Of a stretch of 64,000 bases of DNA, positions 42,968-53,747 are shown piece by piece. The stretch comes from Linderina pennispora (taxonomy: Eukaryota; Kickxellomycota; Kickxellomycetes; Kickxellales; Kickxellaceae). Positions within the stretch are counted from its first letter, which is position 1; each line of letters begins with the position of its first letter. The notes beneath the pieces are model-generated. The model saw only the letters and a list, made by a program, of their open reading frames with translations. It was not told where the DNA came from and did no database searches. Both the position numbers and the translations under genes were made by a program. Location of the stretch: positions 372,001 to 436,000 of the forward strand of contig NW_024468249.1 of assembly GCF_002104995.1 (NCBI RefSeq), written 5' to 3'.

Positions 42968-45742
42968 ATGCTTCGTGCGGTTACCAGTCGCATTTCGCAG
43001 CGCGCATTCGTGTCACCAGCCGTGCCTTCGGCGTGGGGTCCAACTCAGCCCCCATCGCTTGCGATCCGCCTGATCTCCACCACAGGCGTCGTTGAGGGAG
43101 AGCCGAGAAAGCACAAAGACTACTCGCGGTACCCGCGTGCCCGCGCCCGGCGGCCCGACCGGCCTGAGAAGGTGGCCACTGCCGAGCTCATTCAGGAAAC
43201 AAACGGCTTGAAAGGCGAGAAACTGGTCGAGTCGATCAAGATCACGGACGACGAGATCAACAAGATATACGAGTCGATCATCACGCCTGAGCAGCGGCAG
43301 CAGCTGGACAGGCTGTCTATGAAGCATATGTCGCGAGCAGAGTTCCTCGAGTCGCGCAGGAAGAATAGGGAGAATCAGTATCTTCCGGTCGAGGAAGAAA
43401 AGGCACCGGAGAAAGCGGTGGAGACGGAAAAGGATGCTGAGAGGACGCCACAGATCGCAACAATCTCCGACTCGTCGATGGAGAATATGGTTTATATTGA
43501 TACGCGGGCGGTGCGCGAGATGGAGGAGGCAAAGCGCGCAGTAATCACCACAATGGACTCGGCCAGCGTGAGCAAACTGCGCGAAAAGGTGCGTTCAAAT
43601 GCGCCTACGGAGCGGAGGCTGGAGGAAGAGACCAGCGACAACCTAGACGAAGCTGAGGAGGGCGGCTCCACCGATCTGGTGTCGGAGCTGACCCTGGACG
43701 AATTCAATTATGCTATATATGCTAACACGCTGGCGGGCCGGGTCAATGAGGCCACAGAAGCTTTTGAGCTGATGCGTGAAGCCGGTATCAAGCCCGACCA
43801 GACGACGTTTGCTAACCTGACGGTCGCGCATGCCAAGGCCGGTGATCTTGAGTCGGCTATATCTATGTTCAAGAGGCTGGAGAGCGAAGGGCTGGAGCCC
43901 AATATGCACTCGTACGGCACACTGATCCGCGCATACATGGAGTTCGACCGCGTCGACGATGCATTTAGGGTGTATGAGACAATGAAGAAGCGCGAGATCT
44001 GGCCGAGCCTTCCCATCTACAACAGCCTGATCGTGTCGTGCCTGAAAGTGGGTGATCTGAAGCGGGCGTGGGGTGTGTTTGAGCACCTGCGGTACGCCAT
44101 CGCACAGCCAGACGAAGTGAGCTTCACGATCATGATCCATGCGTGCGCCAAGAACGGAGAGGTCGAGAAGGCAATGAACTTGTTTGACGAGATGGTCAGC
44201 AATAAGCTGGCACTGACTGATGTCACGTTCAATTCGCTGATCCACGCATGTTCGCTGCGCCCCGACTACTTCGACGAGGGATTCCGGCTGCTGCAGCTCA
44301 TGGAGGCGCACGGGTTCCAGCCAGACTTCTACACGTACAATACGCTGATTTACGCCTGTGCGCGCAAGAAGAATCTAGGGCTGGCGCGCAGCATTTTCCG
44401 CGACATGCTGCAGCAGTCGCTGCAGGCAAAGAACCAAGGGCTGATCAAGATCGACTCGGTAACTATTGCCAACATGCTGTGGGCGTACTCGAGCTACCTG
44501 GATCCGGTCAAGAACTGCTCATGGAAGGTCGCAAAGAGCTACGAAAATCTGGCGATGGAAGCTCTGGAGGCGACACAAAACTCAGAGAAGCAAGGGAACC
44601 TGGGGCGGCTGGGGCAGATCATGTCCAAGGCTGACTCAGCGTTTGTATCCGATATCACGTCGGCAGCATTAGTCGAGGCACAGGCCAAGGCGGCAGAGAT
44701 TGGTCGCAGCCTTGCTGAGAACAAGACTGCTGAGAGCGGATCGGACGATACCAACAAGATACTTATCGAGCTTATTGACGCGCTGATGCCCGAGCAGCTG
44801 CCTAACAAGCACAACGCGATCGGGTCGGAGGCAACGCGGCTGATGGCGTTCTACCTGGATATTATCAAGGGCAATGTCACGTCGCAGCTGCTGAACGCGT
44901 ACATCTCGGCCATGATCAATAATGGCCGCTTCTATGAGGCCTGGCGCACATTCCTAAGCGACTTCAAGCAGTTCAATGTGCAGAAGGACGGATGGACGTT
45001 CCAGCGCATGATCCGTCTGTGTGCGCGCACGCGTGATGTGCCGAGCGCCTGGCGGGTGTGGGATGAGTACAAAGCGTGGCGTGTGGCAGTCGAAAAGGAG
45101 CTCCAGACGCCTGGGTCTGAAGACCTAGCTGCAGGATCGACGAAGCTGTACAAGACAGACACGGGCAATCGCTCGTTTGGCAATTCTGAGGCAGGTGATA
45201 TCGAGGCGCTCAATACAGCGAGCCAGGACATGATGGCGCTGGCCAAGGGCCTCGAGTTCCCTGGCGAGAATGCGCTCCCAGCGTGTGTGGCTGGCGGTGC
45301 CCTTGCTGTGCTTCCGGCTGATCGCGAGACAGCGCGTAGGCGCGTTGGCTGCGACATGAAGGTTGAGCATGCTACCTACATCGAAATGATCACCTTGCTG
45401 GGCAGCTGCGGCGACTTCCGGGCGGCAATCCAGCTGATCCGCGAAGAGAAGAACGATATCCTGGAGCACCCGCACACGCCGAACATGGAGGATGTCAACA
45501 GCCTATACCAGAATGCGGTGGTGGCTGGCGACAAGGCATCAGCACTGGATATCCGCGGGCTGTGCATGCGGAAGCCTCTGAATGCGGCCCGCCGTGCACT
45601 GCACCGCAAATGGGGCACCTCCTATAGCTGGGATCTGACAGATCCGCAGCATCGGTCGCTGAGCAGGCGGTTCCCCGAGGAGTTCCGCCGGCACCAGCGG
45701 CCGTTCAAGGACGGCGAGTACGTAGTTTCTCGGAGAAAGTAA
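42968..45742 (+). CDS. Mitochondrial pentatricopeptide-repeat (PPR) protein
   Basis: An intact 924-residue protein. The N-terminus MLRAVTSRISQRAFVSPAVP is Arg-rich without acids, a strong mitochondrial presequence. After a charged linker of about 230 residues, consecutive 35-residue PPR motifs begin near TLDEFNYAIYANTLAGRVNE. They continue with AGIKPDQTTFANLTVAHAKA, GLEPNMHSYGTLIRAYMEFD, PSLPIYNSLIVSCLKVGDLK and GFQPDFYTYNTLIYACARKK. A second helical region follows with NAYISAMINNGRFYEAWRTF. PPR proteins bind organellar RNA and act in its processing, stability or translation. I cannot assign a specific orthologue. It sits near MSS51 and PET127, both mitochondrial RNA or translation factors, but there is no evidence of co-regulation. 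Confidence 0.9.
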   Translation: MLRAVTSRISQRAFVSPAVPSAWGPTQPPSLAIRLISTTGVVEGEPRKHKDYSRYPRARARRPDRPEKVATAELIQETNGLKGEKLVESIKITDDEINKIYESIITPEQRQQLDRLSMKHMSRAEFLESRRKNRENQYLPVEEEKAPEKAVETEKDAERTPQIATISDSSMENMVYIDTRAVREMEEAKRAVITTMDSASVSKLREKVRSNAPTERRLEEETSDNLDEAEEGGSTDLVSELTLDEFNYAIYANTLAGRVNEATEAFELMREAGIKPDQTTFANLTVAHAKAGDLESAISMFKRLESEGLEPNMHSYGTLIRAYMEFDRVDDAFRVYETMKKREIWPSLPIYNSLIVSCLKVGDLKRAWGVFEHLRYAIAQPDEVSFTIMIHACAKNGEVEKAMNLFDEMVSNKLALTDVTFNSLIHACSLRPDYFDEGFRLLQLMEAHGFQPDFYTYNTLIYACARKKNLGLARSIFRDMLQQSLQAKNQGLIKIDSVTIANMLWAYSSYLDPVKNCSWKVAKSYENLAMEALEATQNSEKQGNLGRLGQIMSKADSAFVSDITSAALVEAQAKAAEIGRSLAENKTAESGSDDTNKILIELIDALMPEQLPNKHNAIGSEATRLMAFYLDIIKGNVTSQLLNAYISAMINNGRFYEAWRTFLSDFKQFNVQKDGWTFQRMIRLCARTRDVPSAWRVWDEYKAWRVAVEKELQTPGSEDLAAGSTKLYKTDTGNRSFGNSEAGDIEALNTASQDMMALAKGLEFPGENALPACVAGGALAVLPADRETARRRVGCDMKVEHATYIEMITLLGSCGDFRAAIQLIREEKNDILEHPHTPNMEDVNSLYQNAVVAGDKASALDIRGLCMRKPLNAARRALHRKWGTSYSWDLTDPQHRSLSRRFPEEFRRHQRPFKDGEYVVSRRK

Positions 45743-45767
45743 ATCTTTGGTATATTCAAACAAAATC

Positions 45768-46817
45768 TTACGAGTAATCCGGCACCGCGTACTTTGAGTG
45801 GACCAGACAGCCCAGGGCGGTGATAGTCATGATGCCGAGAATCAGCCGCTGTCCGACAGCCAGCAGCGAGTTGCGGTCCCACAGATTTGTGAGCAGCGAG
45901 GGCCGCGCAGCGATGATGATGCCTGAGATCAAGCATACGTAGCTGGAGCTGATTAGCCACGGAGTGGTCCCATTGAGCTCCAGGATGATCAGCAAAATGC
46001 TGGTCAAGGGCACAATGGCCAGGTATGCGCAGGCAACTGTGATGGTGTCGGATATCAGATCGCACTCGTCCTGGTACGCCTCTGTGACCTGCCCGCCCTG
46101 TCTGTCTACCGCGTTGCGTAGTCTTACCCGGTTCTGCAGCTCCTGCCTTGCGGCCCATGATTTTATAGATCAGGTATATGAGCAAGAACGCAATGACGGC
46201 GTTGTAGCCGCTGGCCAGCGGCAGGCGGGCAGAAAAGTACCCTTGGCCGATAGTTTCCACAGCAGATGTTAGCAGCCTTGGAGTGCTCAGTCAATGAGCC
46301 GTACCGCTGCTCGGTTGCATGTCTCAGCGTCTCGAGGTATCGTACGACCTCGGGATCGCTGCCTTCGCCAAACTGATCGTCTGGCCATTCAGCCGATCCC
46401 TGGCTATTGTGCGCGAGGTTGCGGAGTCTGTCAATGATCTCCAGTGCCCGCTGCTTGTCAGTGCCCGCCTGCCCCTTTCACCAGCTCAATGACCTTGTCC
46501 AGGTCCTCAATGGCCTTGTCCTGGATGGTTTTCAGCCAGGCAGCGTCTTTTGGCAGGCGGAGCTCGCCGTTGGCTTCCCAGCCGTCTTTGGTCATAGGAC
46601 TCGATGAACGAGGCGAATGTGTCTGGGTTCATGATAGTTGGCTGCATGCAGAGCCAGTGCATTCCACCACTGGTACCCTTGCTGGGCTGTGTCCTGGGCA
46701 TAGTCGCCAAATATATTCATCATGCCGTCGGCCACGCCGCCGTTGCGCGTTTCCTCGGCCTGTGTGGGCTGGGCCAGGGCCACTACAAGAGGCTGCCACA
46801 AATAGCTTCGACCTCAT
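45768..46817 (-). CDS. Signal-peptide-bearing multi-pass membrane protein, unknown, multiple frameshifts
   Basis: About 347 residues if surplus bases are ignored. The start at 46817 gives MRSKLFVAA, and removing one C joins it to LVVALAQPTQAEETRNGG, a good secretory signal peptide. A soluble, presumably lumenal region of about 200 residues follows (MMNIFGDYAQDTAQQGYQWW, TKDGWEANGELRLPKDAAWL, ALEIIDRLRNLAHNSQGS). Next comes a first membrane helix, SGYNAVIAFLLIYLIYKIMG, then a loop and three more helices ending VGQRLILGIMTITALGCLVH. At least five single-base surpluses interrupt the frame. The layout (signal peptide, helical lumenal part, C-terminal membrane cluster) recalls ER or nuclear-envelope proteins, but no family is recognised. 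It is convergent with the PPR gene, with stops only 25 bases apart. Confidence 0.6.
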
Positions 46818-47103
46818 AAGAAAGCGTGTGGGAAAGTGTACAGGTAGAAGAGTAAAAATGCTTTTTTAAAGTAAACAGCTGAGGTGGCCGTTTTGGCCAT
46901 GGGACCATTAGTGTGCAGCATCTTTTTATAGCTACCCTGTTTGATTTTGTGATTTCATCTGCGAGTTTTGATGATTCGGCGATAGACAAAGATTTTGCCA
47001 ACTCGCCGTTCCCGATCGCTCGTCAGCATTCGTCGCTCTCGCCTGCGCTGTCTCTCAAACCTCGCTCCTACTATTTTTTCCTCCAATATTCCATATCATA
47101 AAA

Positions 47104-49297
47104 ATGCTCGCTTATCGTCAGCATCGGGCTACCATGTCCGCTGCAAGACTTGTGAAGCGGCAGGCGCGCTGGCACAGCTCTGACAGAGATCCTTAGCCCA
47201 CAGACAGCGGTGGATCAGGGCAGGGCCGACGGCACAGATCAGAAGGAGTCACCGACGGTAGTCGATGCTGCACCTGTGTACACCAAGGATGAGGCAGCAG
47301 GAGCCCAGTGACAAGGGTGCGCGCAAGGGCAAGGCGGGTGCTCGCGCAGACTTCATCAAGGAGCGCGAGCCTGTCGGTGGTGCACGAAATGGCGTACCCG
47401 GTGCAGAACAACAAGTGGTACCGCCTGAACCCCGAGTCGCTGACATTCACACAGACGGGCACCAGCCATGTGCACCGGGTGCCCAAGCTGGCGCACGGGC
47501 TCGAGCGCGTCTTGTTCAGCCCAGGCGTGCACTGTCTGCAGGACCCACACAGCCATGTGTATAACTTTGACCCATATATCCGCAACATCACTCAGCCAGC
47601 CGAGTTCGACTATGACAAGCTGACGCCGTACATCACATCATCCAAGGACCAGACGCTGATGCAGTATGCGCGCGACCGCAAAAAGCAGTTTGTCGGATCG
47701 ACGTCATCGATGACCCACGTTCTGTCGCATTTGTATTTCATCGTATCGGCGTGGAAGCAGCCTGACGTGTCGTGCATGTCCATGGCATTCAACGACATGC
47801 CGAGCAGATACACACGCAGTATGCGGTATCCGGCATCGATATCTCTGCGGTACCACGACGGCGTGTACGGAATTGACGCCGACAAGAGCTTCGATGTGCA
47901 GGATAGCATTCTGAGCATTCTGGGTAAATCGCTTGAGAAGCTCTTGACGAGCACACCGCAGGAATTTGACATGTTCAAAAAGCAAAACTCGTGGCAGGTC
48001 AAAGAGATACCCGAGGAGAACTACCACTACGTGATGGTTGATGATTTCGTATTGCGCTCGCAGCTCGGATTGCCGTGACGACCGGCTGCCGCGCCGCACA
48101 TTTGATTTGAAGACACGAGGCTCGCTTGCTATCCGCATGGACATGGAGAACTATGAGATCAGCAAGGGCTACCAGATCAACAACATGAAGGGGCGCCTGG
48201 AGTCGTTTGAGCGCGAGTACTATGATATGATCCGCTCAGCGTTCCTCAAATACAACTTCCAGACGCGTATCGGCAACATGGACGGCATTTTCGTCGCATA
48301 CCACAACACCGCCAAGATGTTTGGGTTCCAGTACATCAATCGCGGCGAGATGGACCGCATCCTGTACGGCAACGAGGCTACTGGGAACAAGGCGTTCAAG
48401 GCCGTCCTGATATTGCTGGGCAAGGTGCTGCGCACCACGGTCGACCAGTACCCAAAAAAGGACCTGCGCGTTACGTTTGACAGCGAGACTAGTGATAGGC
48501 GACTGAACATCTGGGTTGAGGTTATTGACGACGAAGCCGAAGCAGTCGCCATGCAGCAGTACTCGGAGGAAGGGTTTCTGAGGAGCCTGAAGCAGCAGAA
48601 GGGGGCAATGAAGAAGCAAAAGCGCCAGATGCCAGGTGCCACCGATCCGTTTGCCACTACCGACCCTCTAGACACTGCATCCAAGAGCGACCAGGACCTG
48701 ATTGACGAGCTGGCTGACGAGTGCCTTGATCCGAGCGAGGAGATCTATGTTAACACCACCTGTGCCCATCCTCAAATACTCTATGGAAGCCTTCTCCACG
48801 GTCAACAACGCCGACACCGACGAGCCTGTGACGGTGCGGAGCAAGGACGACGAGTGGTTTGTCAACTGGCGCCTGACAAAGTCGCGCGATCCGCAGTCCG
48901 ATATCCAGCGGCACTACCGCGCGCTGCGCTTGAAGCAGGCGACGTACTTTGAGCGTGCCGCACCCGATACCCCTGAAGACGAGCTGTCGCCGCTGGTGAA
49001 GATTCTGCGGAGGATCTCACGCCGGAACCTGTGGAAAAACAAGACACCCAAAGGCAAGATTGTTATTAATCGCAGCCGCAAGCCTATTTCGCCGGATCTT
49101 GTCGATGGGACCAAGGAGGCGACAGGCTTGCCGCCGCCAGCATTCCCGGAAGCCCGTCCGCCACAAGGGCCCTGGCAGGTCTGAATCCAGGCCAGAAGCC
49201 TGGGCCCGGCAGTGGAGGTGGCAAGTCCAAATCCAAGGGTTCCCGGCCGAAACCCAAATCTAACCCTAAGCCCAAGCCCAAGTCCAAGTCCAAATGA
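47104..49297 (+). CDS. PET127: PET127-like mitochondrial RNA-processing protein, multiple frameshifts
   Basis: About 729 residues after correction, similar in size to yeast Pet127, a mitochondrial membrane-associated protein required for 5' processing and turnover of mitochondrial RNAs. Presequence-like start MLAYRQHRATMSAARLVKRQ. Family blocks include HRVPKLAHGLERVLFSPGVH, FDPYIRNITQPAEFDYDKLT, FVGSTSSMTHVLSHLYFIVS, RTFDLKTRGSLAIRMDMENY and FNDMPSRYTRSMRYPASISL. The tail is Lys/Pro-rich (PKPKSNPKPKPKSKSK). At least six surplus single bases break the frame. Clear ones are in CCC 47304-47306, CC 47370-47371 and GG 48067-48068, with others near 47170-47190, 48760 and 49150. Each removal reconnects conserved sequence, so I regard the gene as functional with sequence errors. 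Exact termini of each frame segment are approximate. Confidence 0.85.
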
Positions 49298-50002
49298 GCC
49301 CTTTGATGCTGTGTTCTCGGTGCGCTAATAGACTCTTTTCATATACCACCAAAAGCATTGCTGTCTCGAAGGCTAGGAGATACTGGGCCACTGTGGCCAT
49401 TGCACATCTATTTACCCCACACACAGCTCGAAACTCGGCTTTTGTCTCCTTTTCTGTCTCCAGTGCGGGGTAGGCGGGAGCCAGTTTGAGAGTGCTCGCA
49501 GTGTCTCGCTCCAGATAGTCGTAATTTGGTGAGAAACGATTGAAACTCATTTTCTGTCTGCTCTAGTCCAGAACGCGGACCCAGAGAAGTCCTGACGGCA
49601 TGCTCACTACCGCCTGCGCACATATGAAGAATGGCCGGCAATATTGGAATATTTAATTCGCGACTGCGAGAGAACCAAAAGGAATTTCCCCAGATTATGA
49701 AACGAGCAGATGTCTTAGAATCAGTCCATACCCAAGGACAATTCCCTGGCAAGATCTCCGCGTATGCATCCTAATAGCTTAGAGCCGGTGTGTTCTACCC
49801 CGTTCCCTTGTCTATGGCAAGAGCCGCGGTAATATGTGGCGGGCTTTAAGTAGTGATCATCTCGCCCATGAGGGCCAGCAAGCCATTGCCACATGCACAT
49901 TTCCGTTATCAGTATTTTTTGTCACTTGTCCGACACACACACTCACACCCGCACACACACACTCGCACATTCCCTTTGTAACAAAACAATACACATAAAA
50001 CC
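49298..50002. other. Intergenic region with CA-rich tract
   Basis: A 705-base spacer with no convincing gene. A CA-rich simple sequence occupies about 49933-49962 in the leader of the next gene. Minus-strand frames at 49266-49752 lack any signature. Confidence 0.45.
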
Positions 50003-50693
50003 ATGAAGTTCCTTTCAGGCATATGCTCTTTCACTTGTTGCAGCCACTGCCTTGGCCAAGCTGCAGATCACGTTGCCCAACTCGCATACTGAATGGGAGG
50101 CCGGTACATCCGAGACGATCAGGTGGAAGCCGATTGACGGCAATCTGCACGGCCGCGTCTCAATTGAGCTGATGGAGGGTTCAGATCCCATGAACATGGA
50201 CTCGGTCACAACCATTGCTGAAAACATCCCTGCTGCCAACCAGCAGCTGGCATGGAATGTCCCCAAGAACCTCAAGAACAGCAACAACTACGCCATCAAG
50301 ATTGTCGACGAGGACGGCGAAGAGTACTATGGCCGGTACTTCAAGGGCCAGGGTGGCAAAACCGACGTAACTCGGAAGTCGGACAAGAACTCCAAGAACA
50401 GCGGAAATAGCAGCGACTCGGACGATAGCGCGCCAGCCAAAATCCAGAAGGCAGATTCGGGTTCGGACAGGGACTCGCCAAAGGATTCAGCACCAAAAAA
50501 GGCCGTCAAGAAGCCGGTCAAGGCACTCAAGGGTACGGCTGGCAAGGGAAGCGCAAAGGACACCGATGGCGAGTCTGACAAGATGAGTGGTACCGGACTG
50601 ACAAACGCCGCGCCTAGCTGGTCCTCGGGCTCTATCTTCGCCGCCGCCGTCTGGTTAATAGCTGCTGCATCTTATATCAACCTGCAGCACTGA
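50003..50693 (+). CDS. Secreted GPI-type surface protein with Kre9/Knh1-like N-terminal domain (1 of 3)
   Basis: About 229 residues after removing one surplus G at GG 50018-50019, which joins MKFLS to AYALSLVAATALAKLQITLP and yields a complete signal peptide. The N-terminal 100 residues have the Kre9/Knh1-type Ig-like pattern: opening ITLPNSHTEWEAGTSETIRW, then VSIELMEGSDPMNMDSVTTI and NYAIKIVDEDGEEYYGRYF. A Lys/Ser/Asp-rich low-complexity stalk follows. A C-terminal hydrophobic tail (SIFAAAVWLIAAASYINLQH) preceded by small residues is typical of a GPI-anchor signal. The domain family occurs in fungal cell-wall proteins linked to beta-glucan assembly. This is the first of three surface-protein genes on the same strand. 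Cell-wall location is inferred. Confidence 0.75.
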
Positions 50694-52057
50694 CTTTACA
50701 TGTCTCTTGCTATATCCTTGTAGCCATGCAGGGAATGCTTTTTGGATCAAGTGAGTCTTCTCTGTCGGCCTGAATGTGGCTTGCTGGGTTGCACACACAA
50801 TCCTCTGGGTAAACTTTTGTCATCGCTCATAGTATTTTTTGTTTCAATGCTCTTGTTGTCAAAGTCTTTGTTTCTCTTCTACTCCCAATACCTTTCATTA
50901 CCACTACTCATCATGTATGTCATTGGGTTCTGCGGCAAAAGAAAGACCGCATCATACTCACAGACAGCACCCTGGCCGATCTTCTCGACAGAAGCGATTG
51001 AGAAAAACAGCTTTTTGGACTGGTCAGAGTTAAAAATAGAACGGGCCCATGTAGTTGGCGCAGTGTATTAAAAATACTCACTGGGCTGTGGACTTTGGAG
51101 CTTCTCGGATTGCCGGAAGTCTGGGACCGCAACCAGTGCTCATTCTTTACTTAGGCGAGCACGCCTGGCTGCTGCCACACGGAAAGGCCAGTGCTTCCCG
51201 GGTAAGCAGTTACTTGCCAGCGCCTTCCTGCATCCAGCGCGTACGAGCCGCACGCCGCCTGCTGAGTCTGCGTCGGGGAGTTTATTCGTGCGCGGCGAAG
51301 GGCTGCTGTTGGTGATCGACATTTACGATCCACTCACCAGTGAGAACCGAGTGTAGGCTGTGCTGCGAACCACCCGGACCGTCGATCACTAGATTGCGGC
51401 ATCGCTTCGCATAGCACAGTAATTGACCGGTCGGGCAGCTGCAGCGATCGCCAATACATAGAAAGGAGCAAAAGGACACCTTTCCGCCCAACATCGTGTT
51501 CAGCACAGCGCTCGACTACTAATAGCAGGCTTCTGTAAGACCAGTGCCCACACATGCTTCGTAGTACCTTTACACTGGCTGGTTGGCTGGCTGGCGGGTA
51601 CTCTGCTTTTGCTATCTCTGCGCAGTGGCTCGCGGCTGCTCTGATATGACAATGCTGATGACAAAAGGAAGCGAGGCAGTGCGCACAAAAGGGAAGTTCG
51701 CATTGTGCCCAGCCTATCAACCGTGCCGCTTTGGCACTTGTTGTCGACATCCAGCCCGGGCCCCTCTCTTTTTGTGTTGTGAATCCCACGCGCAAAACTT
51801 CAGATGGTCCGGCGCATTATTTTCTAGCTTGCGACCAGTTTGCGACGCTGCAAATTTTTCAAATGGCAAATAAAAATCGGGATTTCTTTGCGCCAGGGCT
51901 CTTGCTTCTTCGTTTCCACGCACTTTTCTGAGTCTTAAGAAGCTCTCTCCCTTTCTTCTCCACTACCTCTACCTTCCGCTCTCTAGTCTCGCTTACCTAC
52001 GACCTTACCCCCACCTCGCTCCCACATCCTTTACTCTCCCAAGCAACGCAACGCATA
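50694..52057. other. Intergenic region, no supported gene
   Basis: About 1.36 kb. Short frames exist on both strands without signature. The last 150 bases form a C/T-rich leader before the next surface-protein gene. Confidence 0.4.
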
Positions 52058-53414
52058 ATGAAGCTTACCATCGCTGCCATTGCCGCCTTTGCCACCTCGG
52101 CCTTTGCTGCCCTCAGCATCAACGGCCCCGTCGCGGGTACCAAGTGGGCCAACGGCGCCGCTGAGACCATTACCTGGATGTAAGTACCAGTAGACACTCA
52201 CGCCCCAGCTCCACATGCCTGTCCTGCCATCGCACCCCGCACGTTCTGCAATTGCTCCATCACGGCAATAAATGTCGTTTGGGGGAATGCACTTGCGTAT
52301 CAATGCATGCTGGCTGCATGCTCGCTTTCCATGTATACAAAATCGTTTGCGAACAGGTTTGCTTTTGGCAGCTTCCATTTTTGGTTCTCCCTCCCCTCCC
52401 TGGCTGCTTCAAGGTGCCATCCAGGCCTGGACTCCCAAGGACGTGTGTGGTGCTATCTCAATGACACGGGTGCCAGTGGAACGCGGTATTAAATATTGTG
52501 TCACCTTTCCTCAGAGCGCGTTCCAATTGTCTGTCTGTCTGTCTTGTCCGATGGGTCATGCCATGCACCGCAGCTTCGTTCCCGACGGTGCCTGCGCTTT
52601 ATTGCCCAATTTTGGAGCCAGCATTGTCTCCAGTGGGCCTCGCTCTGCCGGTTGTGCATGCTTGTTTCCAGCGTACTGGAAACACAGGCCCTCTTTCCAT
52701 TGATTCCTCGGAATATGCCATTCCTGCGCATGTGAGCACTATTTGTGTTTAACCACGTTCAATTCTGTGGGCACTAACAATGGCCCCCACTGAATGTTTG
52801 TTTGGCGGCAATTCTGTAGTTCCGACGACAGCACTGCTCTGACCGGCACTGTGACTGTCCAGCTGATGAGCGGCTCTGATCCCAACAACCTCTCTCTGGT
52901 CGACACCATCGCCACTGGCCTCGCTGCCTCGGCTGGCAAGGTCTCGTACACCCCTGCGACCACCCTGCCCTTCGGTACCTACTATGCGATCCGCATCACC
53001 TCCAGCGTCGATGGCCCCCACTACAGCCACTTCTTCGCTGCCGGTAACCCGGACGTGACTGAGGCGCCGTCGTCGTCGGCAGCGTCGACCACTGCCTCTG
53101 CCACCGCCCCTGCCACCACCTCTGCCACCGCCTCCGCCCCCGCCTCGCACAAGACCTCCGAGCTCGGCTCCCTGAGCGAGGATTCGGATGCCACTGAGGC
53201 TTCGTCGGCCAAGCCCAAGACCACCTCGGACAAGGCTTCGGCCACCAAGTCTAAGGCCACGTCGTCGGCCAAGCCCACCTCTTCGGAGGAGGAGGAGGAG
53301 TCTTCGTCGGCCAAGCCCTCAAAGGCTGAGTCGTCGTCCCACTCGAACGGTGCCTCGCGCCCTGCCCTGGCTGCTGGTCTGCTGGGTGTCGCTGTCTTTG
53401 CCGCCATGTTCTAA
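52058..53414 (+). CDS. Secreted GPI-type Ser/Thr-rich protein with Kre9/Knh1-like domain (2 of 3), 640-base intron
   Basis: A 238-residue protein from exons 52058-52179 and 52820-53414. The 640-base intron, donor GTAAGT and acceptor TTCTGTAG, is the longest in the window and splits an Ile codon inside the Ig-like domain. The signal peptide is MKLTIAAIAAFATSAFAA. The domain reads LSINGPVAGTKWANGAAETI, VTVQLMSGSDPNNLSLVDTI and YYAIRITSSVDGPHYSHFF, the same order as the gene upstream. A Ser/Thr/Ala/Pro-rich stalk of about 120 residues, suited to O-mannosylation, and the hydrophobic tail PALAAGLLGVAVFAAMF indicate GPI anchoring. This is a classic fungal Ser-Thr-rich GPI-anchored family layout. 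No frame errors are seen. Confidence 0.87.
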
Positions 53415-53747
53415 GCATCTCTCCCCTGCGCTACCTCGTCTCGTGATACTTTTATACATTCGTATGCTTTACTTTTTGTTTAATGTCGAGATCCTTCAGC
53501 ATTTTTGTTACTGTTTGAGGACATTGCCAGAGATACATGGAGCGTGCGCCCAATAACGGCTCTGCCCAAAAATAGAACCTTGGCTCGTTTGTTGGGCACG
53601 ATGAGAAAGATGGTGGCAGTATTTTTCTCTCTCCTTTGCCAAACCCACTTCAGATTCCTTTCGTACATTCCAATTCGCCCTCACTTGTTAAATTACTCCA
53701 CATCCCTTATTTACTAGCACCTCCCCGCACCCATACACATATCGACC

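Noticed and set aside
49266-49752. Two minus-strand frames of 94 and 114 codons after PET127
   Set aside because: They overlap the Lys/Pro-rich 3' end of PET127 and each other in different phases and contain no known motif.
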